This document shows, one piece after another, positions 25,842 to 33,460 of a stretch of 64,000 nucleotides of DNA (positions are counted from its first letter, which is position 1; each line of letters opens with the position of its first letter). The stretch is from Paenibacillus pinihumi DSM 23905 = JCM 16419 (GTDB lineage: Bacteria; Bacillota; Bacilli; Paenibacillales; Paenibacillaceae): assembly GCF_000422505.1 (NCBI RefSeq), contig NZ_KE383867.1:252494-316493 (forward strand). Reading direction: 5' to 3'. A program made the position numbers and the translations under genes. The notes below the pieces were generated by a model. It searched no databases and was not told where the DNA came from. It saw only the letters and a list, made by a program, of their open reading frames with translations.

Positions 25842-27158
25842 ATGAAAAAAAGCAATAAGCTTGGCTTGTGTCTGCTGGCGCTTATGCTGATGCTGACGGC
25901 CTGCGGCGGCAACAGCGGCACGCAAACCGGAGGCACTCCTGATAATACGCCACAAGGCGGCAAGGCTGCGGGCAATGGAGAGAAAGTGACCATTTCCTTT
26001 ATGCATTTCAAAAGTGATTTTACAGATGGCATGAATAAAATTGTCGAACAGTTTGAAACCGAAAACCCGGATATCAAGGTAGATGTTCAGCCTGTTAAAT
26101 ATGATGATTACTATACGCTGCTCAAAACAAAAATGGCCGGTGGCGATGTCGTGGATGTCTTTACGCTGAATGCGGGAGCCCAGACCAAGCTGTTCGTGGA
26201 CGGCGGCTACCTGGAGGATTTGAGCGGCAAGCCGTTCCTTTCGAACTTTGAACAGAGTGTCGTTGATTCTCAAAAAACGGATGGCAAGAACTACATTATG
26301 CCAATGAACGCGAACCCGATCGCGGTATTTTATAACAAACAAATATTCAGCGAGCTTGGCATTGAGGTGCCGAGAACCTATGATGCAATGATCGCAGCGG
26401 CTGAAAAGGTGAAAGCGGCAGGCAAGACACCATTCGCGCTCGGCTGGAAAGACGGCTGGACCCTTGGCATGTGGATCGGCAGGGACCTGCCAAGCAATAC
26501 GGCCCTGGTAGCCAATCAGCCGGATTTCTTCGAAAAGCTGGAGACCGGTGAGGTCAAATTCGCAGACAACCCGGCGATCAAAACGACAATTCAGCATGCC
26601 AAGGAGCTTTTTGCTCTCGGAAACAAAGACCAGCTCGGCGTGGACTACAACGGCGTAGTCGATCTGTTCGCCAAGGGCGAAGCGGCGATGATGTACATGG
26701 GCACATGGCCGCTGGCAGACATTCAGAAGAAAAATCCTGACATTTATAATAATATGGGCTACTTCCCTTACCCGTTCAGCAATGACGAGAAGCTGAACAA
26801 GCTCGAATTCAACCCGGATGCATCCCTTGCCATCAGCAGCAAATCACAGCACAAGGAAGCCGCTGAGAAGTTCCTGGCCTTTATGGCGAGTAAGGAAGGC
26901 GGAGATTTGCTTGTAAAGAACATCAACTCCCTGAGCTATGTGAAAGGGACAGATACCAATATCGCTCCGGCTGTCAATGATTTGAAGCCGTACTTTGACA
27001 GCGGGGATATGTATGATTCCCAGGTGTATCTGGCCAAGACGACAATTGACTGGTCCGGACAGCTCATCCAGAATCTTCAGAAGCTGTTCTTCAACAAGGC
27101 AACTGAGGATGAAGTGATCCAGGCGATGGACAATTGGGTGCAAAAAAATCACAAATAA
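25842..27158 (+). CDS. Sugar ABC transporter substrate-binding lipoprotein (family 1)
   Basis: This 438-residue lipoprotein has a signal peptide and a lipobox (MLTAC, Cys at about 21), then a glycine/threonine-rich linker and an SBP_bac_1 fold. Family phrases are VTISFMHFKSDFTDGMNKIV, FYNKQIFSELGIEVP and FAKGEAAMMYMGTWPLADI. It delivers an oligosaccharide to the two permeases encoded downstream. No ATPase gene is present, as is usual where a shared MsmX-type ATPase powers several importers. A palindromic hairpin after the gene may protect its mRNA. It lies directly behind operator copy 2. Confidence 0.9.
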   Translation: MKKSNKLGLCLLALMLMLTACGGNSGTQTGGTPDNTPQGGKAAGNGEKVTISFMHFKSDFTDGMNKIVEQFETENPDIKVDVQPVKYDDYYTLLKTKMAGGDVVDVFTLNAGAQTKLFVDGGYLEDLSGKPFLSNFEQSVVDSQKTDGKNYIMPMNANPIAVFYNKQIFSELGIEVPRTYDAMIAAAEKVKAAGKTPFALGWKDGWTLGMWIGRDLPSNTALVANQPDFFEKLETGEVKFADNPAIKTTIQHAKELFALGNKDQLGVDYNGVVDLFAKGEAAMMYMGTWPLADIQKKNPDIYNNMGYFPYPFSNDEKLNKLEFNPDASLAISSKSQHKEAAEKFLAFMASKEGGDLLVKNINSLSYVKGTDTNIAPAVNDLKPYFDSGDMYDSQVYLAKTTIDWSGQLIQNLQKLFFNKATEDEVIQAMDNWVQKNHK

Positions 27159-27172
27159 CGGGCATCACGAGA

Positions 27173-27203
27173 TAACGGCATAGGCGCTGCCTATGCCGTT
27201 ATA
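27173..27203 (+). other. Intergenic hairpin between sugar receptor and permease genes
   Basis: A perfect 13-bp stem ATAACGGCATAGG/CCTATGCCGTTAT with a CGCTG loop has no T run. It is more likely an mRNA-stabilising or processing hairpin that raises receptor levels than a terminator. Confidence 0.7.
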
Positions 27204-27221
27204 CATCGGGAAAGGGAAGCT

Positions 27222-28100
27222 ATGGCAAATTTAAAACGAATCATTCGAGGCGAGCTGTGGTATGTGCTGTTTCTCATCCCAGGCTTGGCGTTGTTTACGC
27301 TGGCGGTTCTCGTACCGCTTGGCATGGGAGTCGGTTATTCAATGACCAGCTGGGACGGCCTGTCCCCATCAGCGAAATATATAGGCTGGAGCAATTATAC
27401 CAGGGCTTTGGCAGACAGCGATTTGTGGAGCGCTTTATGGAATACGTTCAAGTATGCCATTGTCATCACGATTCTGGTCAATGTGATCGCGCTGCTGCTG
27501 GCGCTGCTGCTCGACAGCTATCTGAAATTCAAGAATGTATTCCGGACCGTATTTTTCCTGCCGGGTGTCATTTCGATTGTACTATCAGGATTTATATGGA
27601 AATATAACTACGCGATCGGGATTCCGAATTTATTCAGCTATTTTGGGGTTGAGCTTACAAGTCCGCTGGGCGATCCCGATTATGCGCTGCTCGGGCTGAT
27701 TATTATTGCTGTCTGGCAGGGCATCGGGTCGCCGATGATCATTTACATCGCGGGTCTGCAAGGCGTGCCCGGCGAGCTTTTGGAGAGCGCACGCATCGAC
27801 GGGGCAAACACGACCAGGACATTTTGGCATATCACGCTGCCGCTGATCGCTCCCTCCATTACGATTAATATGCTGCTGGTGCTCACGGGCGCACTGAAAG
27901 TATTCGATCTCGTCTATGTGACGACTCAGGGCGGACCCGCATTCTCTACCGAGGTAATCACCACCTATATTTTCAAAATCTCGTTCTCGTCCTTCCAGGC
28001 GGGCTACGGAACGGCCTTGTCGATGATTTTCTTCTTGATTCTCGTCATCGTGACCGTTGTGCAAATCTCAATTTTTAGAAGGCGGGAGGTAGACCTCTAA
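27222..28100 (+). CDS. Sugar ABC permease, UgpA/MalF type
   Basis: This 292-residue membrane protein has six predicted helices. The start (LWYVLFLIPGLALFTLAVLV) is typical of this permease family and the coupling EAA loop is ELLESARIDGANTTRTFWHITLPLIAPS. The stop is shared with the next permease start (TAATG), so the two are co-translated to form a heterodimer. The substrate follows that of the receptor encoded upstream. Confidence 0.9.
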   Translation: MANLKRIIRGELWYVLFLIPGLALFTLAVLVPLGMGVGYSMTSWDGLSPSAKYIGWSNYTRALADSDLWSALWNTFKYAIVITILVNVIALLLALLLDSYLKFKNVFRTVFFLPGVISIVLSGFIWKYNYAIGIPNLFSYFGVELTSPLGDPDYALLGLIIIAVWQGIGSPMIIYIAGLQGVPGELLESARIDGANTTRTFWHITLPLIAPSITINMLLVLTGALKVFDLVYVTTQGGPAFSTEVITTYIFKISFSSFQAGYGTALSMIFFLILVIVTVVQISIFRRREVDL

Positions 28101-28918
28101 TGAAAATCAGACAGACCGCTATCTTCTCCGCCGTTCTGCTGGCAGCGCTGGTATTTCTGTTCCCGTTCTATGTCGCTTTGCTTATGGCGCTCAAGACGCC
28201 CAAGGAAACCTTTGACTCCTTCTACGGTTTGCCTTCAAGTCTGAATATGGCCAACTTTGCATCCGCCTGGAGCGCGTCCAATTATCCGTCCGCCATGCTG
28301 AACAGTTTTCTGATTACGGCGATTTCGATCACGCTTATTATTTTCGTTTCCGCCTTGGCAGGCTACTCCATTGCCAGACGCAACAAGCCCTTTTATAATT
28401 TCATCTTTATCGTATTTCTCGCCGGACTTGTCGTTCCGTTCCAGATTACGATGCTGCCCCTTTACAAGCTGGGCAAGGATTTGGGACTGCTGAATACGCA
28501 CTGGGGAATTGCCCTGATTTACGGCGGGTTTGGCGTACAGATGGGCGTCCTGTTCTATGCAGGGTTTATCCGTGCAATCTCGACGGAGATCGAGGAGGCT
28601 GCCAAGATTGACGGATGCTCGACGCCGGGTATCTTTATCCGGATTATTATGCCGCTGCTCAAACCTGTGACGGCAACCGTACTCGTGCTTAATGCGCTGT
28701 TTATCTGGAATGACTTTTTGCTGCCCCTCCTGTATTTACAGGATAAGGCGTACCGGACGATACCGCTCCAGCAGTATTTCTTTTTCGGCCAGTACAGCAG
28801 TGATCTGAACTTGGCCTTTGCCTATGCGGTAATGGGAATGATCCCGATTATTGCCTTCTTCCTGCTGATGCAGAAATATATCATTAAGGGGATTGCAGCC
28901 GGGGCTGTGAAAGGTTAG
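28100..28918 (+). CDS. Sugar ABC permease, UgpE/MalG type
   Basis: This is the second permease of the importer, 272 residues with six helices. The EAA loop reads EIEEAAKIDGCSTPGIFIRIIMPLLKP and the C-terminus KYIIKGIAAGAVKG is characteristic. It is the last gene of the unit: a strong hairpin follows 3 bp later, then operator copy 3 for the next gene. Confidence 0.9.
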   Translation: MKIRQTAIFSAVLLAALVFLFPFYVALLMALKTPKETFDSFYGLPSSLNMANFASAWSASNYPSAMLNSFLITAISITLIIFVSALAGYSIARRNKPFYNFIFIVFLAGLVVPFQITMLPLYKLGKDLGLLNTHWGIALIYGGFGVQMGVLFYAGFIRAISTEIEEAAKIDGCSTPGIFIRIIMPLLKPVTATVLVLNALFIWNDFLLPLLYLQDKAYRTIPLQQYFFFGQYSSDLNLAFAYAVMGMIPIIAFFLLMQKYIIKGIAAGAVKG

Positions 28919-28921
28919 GTG

Positions 28922-28946
28922 AAGGGGCAGACATGGTCTGCCCCTT
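28922..28946 (+). terminator. Hairpin after the sugar ABC operon
   Basis: A perfect 11-bp stem AAGGGGCAGAC/GTCTGCCCCTT with an ATG loop is followed by AAACC rather than T. It may be a weak terminator or a 3'-end protecting structure. Confidence 0.6.
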
Positions 28947-28959
28947 AAACCGGCAACTG

Positions 28960-29024
28960 GCAAAAAATTGAACACCGTTCGCACAAATAATTGAATGTTC
29001 GCTGTCAATCCCTCACGATATAAT
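28960..29024 (+). promoter_or_regulatory. Direct-repeat operator and promoter, copy 3 (secreted glycosidase)
   Basis: CAAAAAATTGAA (from 28961) and CAAATAATTGAA (from 28984) are 23 bp apart. A perfect TATAAT (29019-29024) lies 35 bp after the second half-site, the same distance as in copy 1. The -35 position reads TGTTCG, poor by itself, as expected for an activator-dependent promoter. Confidence 0.78.
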
Positions 29025-29087
29025 GAGCTTCGGGGCGTGCTGCACCAGGATGAAATGCGCCTACTCGTTCATTCGGAGGGATTATTC

Positions 29088-32000
29088 ATGTTGATGAAAA
29101 GCGTGAAATTCTTCGTGATTCTGACGCTCGGATTTTCATTGTATCTGTCGTCAGAGACATCCAGAGCGTCTGCAGCAGGAGTGGAAATTTCACAGACGGG
29201 CAATATTGTAACCGCTACCAATGGGATTCTGTCCGTCACGTATGACCTGTCTTCAGGGACAGGGGAGCTTAAGCAGAGCGGCAATACACTGATGTCCGGC
29301 TTCTACTCGAATTATGGGCTGGACGGAAGCTCCACACGGTACAAGTCGTCAGACCCGGCAGCCCGAACGGCCAGTTGGACGTCTATCGGATCAGACGGAT
29401 ATGGGACGGGCGGCAAGAAGCTGACCATTACGAGCAGTCTCTCATCCGGTTCTACGATTGAGCTGCACCTTGCAATGTATGAGGACAAGCCATATCTGCT
29501 CGCAGATATGACAGTGAGCCGTCCGGGAGGACTGACCGTCAATTTCCTGGAACCGATTGCCGCGAACAACCTCGATATCGGTCCGGGCACCGACAAGCGC
29601 ATTTATACGGCGCCTTATACGAACAACTATGACTTTGGCGTAGCCCCGGTGAATGATTTTGGCAAGAGCCAAAATGGGGATGACCGCCCGCATGGGTTCG
29701 TTGAAACGTGGAGCCCTTTCAACGGCAGGAGCTACTGGGTGGCCGGTATGTTCGACAATATCAGCCAGAAGGGCTTTATTGCAGGGGCAGCGACGACCAC
29801 CAATTGGAAGAGCATGCAGCACCTTGGCCAGGCTTCTGCACCTAATGGTCCGCTGAGCGGCTTTACCGTTTACAATGCGGGCGGAAAGATGAGCGGCCCC
29901 TCTGTTTCCTCCGACCGTTTTTTCCTCGGATACTTCGACGATTACCGTGACGGGCTGGAGACCTTTGGCAAAGTATATGCCGTAGGCGAGCCCAAGCTGG
30001 AGTGGAGCGGAGATGTGCCGATCGGCTTCAACACCTGGTATGCTTACTATACTTACCCGACGGCAGATGCCTTGCTGCCCCTTACGGACTATTTTGCCGA
30101 CCACCTCAAATCACTGGGCTATAATTATATGAATCTCGACTGCTGCTACCAGGGAGTGCCGGGGCAGACAGATGTGCAGAATTTGAATGAATTCGTCGAC
30201 TACGTCCATGGCAAAGGATTAAAGGCAGGGACTTATTCAGCGCCGTTTGCGATTTTTGATGATTTAAACTCGACCGTGCCGGGAACGTCTTATACCTTTG
30301 GAGAGATTGCCCTCAAGGATGCTGCGGGGAATCCGATCAAATCTTATATTAATACGTACATTGTAGACGCGACCCATCCGGGCGGGCAGGCCTATCTGAG
30401 CTGGATTATGGAGACCTATCATGTCAATCCGGGCTTTGATTATGTGAAGCTCGACTTCATCGATCTTGGCATGTACGAGGGCAGCTTCTATGACACAACG
30501 AAGAATGGCATGCAGGCGTATCGGATCGGGATGGATCTCATGCGCGATCTGCTGATGGCCGCGCCGCAGGACATTTTCATTAATGAATCCATTGCACCGT
30601 TAATGCCTTCCGGGCAGGCACACGGCAGAAGGACAGCTGTTGATACGACAATCGGCCTGGAGTCGTATCCGGGCATCGAGCGTCAGGCGTTCAATACGTC
30701 GGCATCCTGGTGGACGAATGGTACGATGTATGCCTATAACGATCCGGATATGATTTTCCCGGAGAACATTATTGACGGCTTTAACAAAATGACATTAAAT
30801 GAAGCAAAGCTGCTTGCCACCTCAATTATTCTGGGCGGTGGACATTGGCTGGTCGGGGACAATGTTCCATTCCTGGCTGATGACAGAATGGATGTTCTGA
30901 TGAATGAGGAATTGCTTGCTCTGGTGAAAAAGGGCCAGGCAGCCAAGCCGGTCAGGATGACGAATTTTTATCATAAGCTGGAGCATTCGCCTGATGTTAT
31001 CTATTTGACGGATACGAACGGGGACAAGGTTGTCGGGCTGTCCAACTGGAATATGAATCAGCCGCTCCCGGTATCTGTTGCCTTCAAGGACCTTGGGCTG
31101 AATCCAAGCGCGTCTTATACATTGACGGAGCTGTACAGCAAGACGAAGACAGGTGTTTACTCCGGAAGCTACAGCCGGACTCTGAAGCCGGGAGAGTCGG
31201 TCATTATCCGAATTTCGGAGCAGTCCACAAGCTGGCCTGCGGAGCCGGTGAATCTGGCGCTTGGCAAGCCTGCGGCAGCTTCGTCAACCTGGTCAGCCCA
31301 AACCGGTTATGAGGCATCCAAAGTGACGGACGGAAGCTTGTCGACACGCTGGAGCGCAGAGGGAGGTACGGCGAACAATCAGTGGATTGAGGTCAATTTT
31401 GGAGCACAGACAGATGTAAACAGGGTTGTCGTGCATGAATACGGAAGCGGCAATCAAAGTTTCCAGATCGAAACGTATGCGCTCCAATATTGGAACGGTT
31501 CCAGCTACGTCGATCTGACCAAGGGGTATACGATCGGCGACCGCAAGGAGTTCAATTTTTCTGCGGTGTCCACAACCAAGATCAGATTGTACGTCAAGAA
31601 TGCGAGGTTCATTCCTTCCATTCAGGAAATTGAAGCCTATCATGTACCGGGCAATACCGGAAGCATCATTGATCAGGACAACAGCGGGGCTGCATACGAA
31701 ACCTACTCGGATATCCGCGATGCGGTTCAGCGGATGCAGACATTCACGCTCACATCCTCGGGCCTGCCAAGAATGGATGTCTATCTGTACGAGAGCTATG
31801 TCAACAAGGTACCGGAGGATAATCTCTATCTGGATATTGTTCTGCTTGATGAGCATGATAATCCTTCTGAAGTGCTCTTCAGCGCTGCTCTTCATCCATA
31901 CAATATGCCGGGCACACCGATGCCGTATGCGATTTTCCCTCGTCTGACGGGGCTGGATACGTCCAAAAAATATGGTCTGATTCTCCGTTCCCCGCAGTCG

Positions 32001-32156
32001 AAGGATGATAAATCGACGAATAATAAATACGGTTTTGCCTATAGCGATGCCAATCCGTACGCGGGAGGCTTTGAGCGGCTGTCCACAGACGGCGGAGCCA
32101 CCTGGCATACAGAGAGCGGAGGCAACCGTGATCTGATTTTCACAATTTACAAATAA
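29088..32156 (+). CDS. Secreted clan GH-D-like glycosidase (alpha-galactosidase type) with CBM32-like domain
   Basis: This 1022-residue exported enzyme probably releases alpha-linked sugar side chains from a polysaccharide. Order: signal peptide (1-31), N-terminal beta-sandwich (to about 310), a (beta/alpha)8 barrel (about 310-620) starting at IGFNTWYAYY, a sugar-binding F5/8-type module (about 717-854, WSAQTGYEASKVTDG), and an unassigned C-terminal domain. Asp456 (YVKLDF) fits the clan GH-D nucleophile and Asp519 (RTAVDTTIG) a candidate acid/base. Two paralogues lie at 46866 and 48923. ATG at 29088 follows GGAGGG by seven bases; an earlier ATG at 28995 would precede the predicted transcription start. 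The exact family and substrate are uncertain. Confidence 0.75.
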   Translation: MLMKSVKFFVILTLGFSLYLSSETSRASAAGVEISQTGNIVTATNGILSVTYDLSSGTGELKQSGNTLMSGFYSNYGLDGSSTRYKSSDPAARTASWTSIGSDGYGTGGKKLTITSSLSSGSTIELHLAMYEDKPYLLADMTVSRPGGLTVNFLEPIAANNLDIGPGTDKRIYTAPYTNNYDFGVAPVNDFGKSQNGDDRPHGFVETWSPFNGRSYWVAGMFDNISQKGFIAGAATTTNWKSMQHLGQASAPNGPLSGFTVYNAGGKMSGPSVSSDRFFLGYFDDYRDGLETFGKVYAVGEPKLEWSGDVPIGFNTWYAYYTYPTADALLPLTDYFADHLKSLGYNYMNLDCCYQGVPGQTDVQNLNEFVDYVHGKGLKAGTYSAPFAIFDDLNSTVPGTSYTFGEIALKDAAGNPIKSYINTYIVDATHPGGQAYLSWIMETYHVNPGFDYVKLDFIDLGMYEGSFYDTTKNGMQAYRIGMDLMRDLLMAAPQDIFINESIAPLMPSGQAHGRRTAVDTTIGLESYPGIERQAFNTSASWWTNGTMYAYNDPDMIFPENIIDGFNKMTLNEAKLLATSIILGGGHWLVGDNVPFLADDRMDVLMNEELLALVKKGQAAKPVRMTNFYHKLEHSPDVIYLTDTNGDKVVGLSNWNMNQPLPVSVAFKDLGLNPSASYTLTELYSKTKTGVYSGSYSRTLKPGESVIIRISEQSTSWPAEPVNLALGKPAAASSTWSAQTGYEASKVTDGSLSTRWSAEGGTANNQWIEVNFGAQTDVNRVVVHEYGSGNQSFQIETYALQYWNGSSYVDLTKGYTIGDRKEFNFSAVSTTKIRLYVKNARFIPSIQEIEAYHVPGNTGSIIDQDNSGAAYETYSDIRDAVQRMQTFTLTSSGLPRMDVYLYESYVNKVPEDNLYLDIVLLDEHDNPSEVLFSAALHPYNMPGTPMPYAIFPRLTGLDTSKKYGLILRSPQSKDDKSTNNKYGFAYSDANPYAGGFERLSTDGGATWHTESGGNRDLIFTIYK

Positions 32157-32174
32157 TTGCATATCGAAATCTCA

Positions 32175-32227
32175 AACAGCCATCTTCTCCGCTACTGCTG
32201 CATGGAGGGGATGGCTGTTATTTCTTT
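32175..32227 (+). terminator. Terminator after the secreted glycosidase
   Basis: AACAGCCATCTTCTCC (32175-32190) pairs with GGAGGGGATGGCTGTT (32204-32219) over 16 positions, two G-T, followed by ATTTCTTTCG. Confidence 0.8.
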
Positions 32228-32356
32228 CGTAGTGTTAAACAAATAATCAGTCTTGCAGGCAAAGACAGCCCGTGTTCCAAAGATTATAGTAGGGTTGGGT
32301 CGAGCCGGATCTGAACTGCCGGTTTTTCACACGGCGGACTTGCTCGAGCCTGCCAT

Positions 32357-33223
32357 TCAACTTATCGAGTTAGGCCGCTTCAATCGGTACTGGCGCGGGC
32401 TGACTCCATAGTAGGCACTAAAATGCCGGGTAAAGGGGTGAAGCGATACATAACCGAGTATATCGGAAATGGTGGTGACGGACAGCTCCGTTTCGAGCAG
32501 AAGATTGGCGGCACGCCGCATGACCAGATTATGATGGTAGGCTTTGGGCGTCAGCCCTGTCTCCCGGACAAACAAGGAGTAAAAGTAAGAGCGCTTGAGA
32601 TCGCACCGGACGGCCCAGGATTCAATGGAGCCAGGCTCTTCCGGGTGCTCGTTTAAATAAGCCAGCAGCTTGACGATCCGGTAGTCGGTAGGCTGGCGGG
32701 TATGGATCACGTTGTACCAGCCCAAAATCCAGGCATAGAGCAGTTGATTGACCATCTCCATCCGGTAATGGAAGGAGCTGCTGTAGACATTCGAGAGGGT
32801 AACGAATGCTTCATAGAGCCAGGGATAGGGCTGGAGCGAAAATGCGCTCGGCAGTGAATCCAGCTCCGGGCATTCCTCGGTAAGCGCAAGCGGGTCCATA
32901 TGAAGGGGCTCTGGCGCATATATAAAGCCGCGGCTTGGTGATAGCGGCCGCTGCGCCTCCCACAAATCACAATAAATATTGTATGAGGAAAGACGGTGTC
33001 CGGGCTTCACATGGAACGCATGCGGCTCCCCCGGCCTTACAAATATGAGCGTCTTGCTCTCAATCGGGTAGCGGATTCCATTAACTTCCATCTCTCCTGG
33101 TCCATCGTTGAATAAATGAAAGGCAAATACATTGCCGGCCCGCAGCTTCTCGTTGGAGCGGCCCGCATAGAGATAACTCATCGAATCCCCGACATAGGGG
33201 GTAAGCTCATTCAGCGTCTTCAT
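32357..33223 (-). CDS. AraC-family transcriptional regulator
   Basis: This 288-residue regulator has an N-terminal cupin-type sugar sensor (about 20-130; FHLFNDGPGEMEVNGIRYP, RPGEPHAFHV) and a C-terminal AraC double helix-turn-helix (about 185-285; WAVRCDLKRSYFYSLFVRET, ISDILGYVSLHPFTRHFSAYYG). It faces away from the GH95 gene and probably controls it and the two genes behind it. The start at 33223 is preferred to 33268: GGAGAG lies seven bases before this ATG. Two copies of a TTAGCGGA-type sequence exactly 100 bp apart occupy the divergent region. Confidence 0.85.
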   Translation of the reverse strand: MKTLNELTPYVGDSMSYLYAGRSNEKLRAGNVFAFHLFNDGPGEMEVNGIRYPIESKTLIFVRPGEPHAFHVKPGHRLSSYNIYCDLWEAQRPLSPSRGFIYAPEPLHMDPLALTEECPELDSLPSAFSLQPYPWLYEAFVTLSNVYSSSFHYRMEMVNQLLYAWILGWYNVIHTRQPTDYRIVKLLAYLNEHPEEPGSIESWAVRCDLKRSYFYSLFVRETGLTPKAYHHNLVMRRAANLLLETELSVTTISDILGYVSLHPFTRHFSAYYGVSPRQYRLKRPNSIS

Positions 33224-33257
33224 AACAATGCTCTCCATTTCATATCGCTTAAAAATA

Positions 33258-33374
33258 TTAGCGGACAAATCATCAAATGAATGGATGACGAAGCAAATAC
33301 ATCATTCCTTAACCATGTTACAATAACTACGAAATTTATGAAAGCGGTCTGCTTTTATTAGCGGATTAATTATC
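33258..33374 (+). promoter_or_regulatory. Two TTAGCGGA-type direct repeats 100 bp apart in a divergent promoter region
   Basis: TTAGCGGACAAATCATC (33258-33274) and TTAGCGGATTAATTATC (33358-33374) agree at 13 of 17 positions and start exactly 100 bp apart. They lie between the AraC regulator and the GH95 gene. They are candidate sites for that regulator, perhaps by looping. Confidence 0.5.
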
Positions 33375-33460
33375 AATATATGAACAAGCTTGCAGCCAGT
33401 CCGGATTGTGTATTGGAACCCCGGGCGGTCAGCAGCAGCATACTCGAGAGGATGGAAAAA

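Noticed and set aside
28995-29087. A longer start for the secreted glycosidase at 28995.
   Set aside because: It would precede the predicted transcription start and put 31 polar residues before the signal peptide, while 29088 has a good GGAGGG site.
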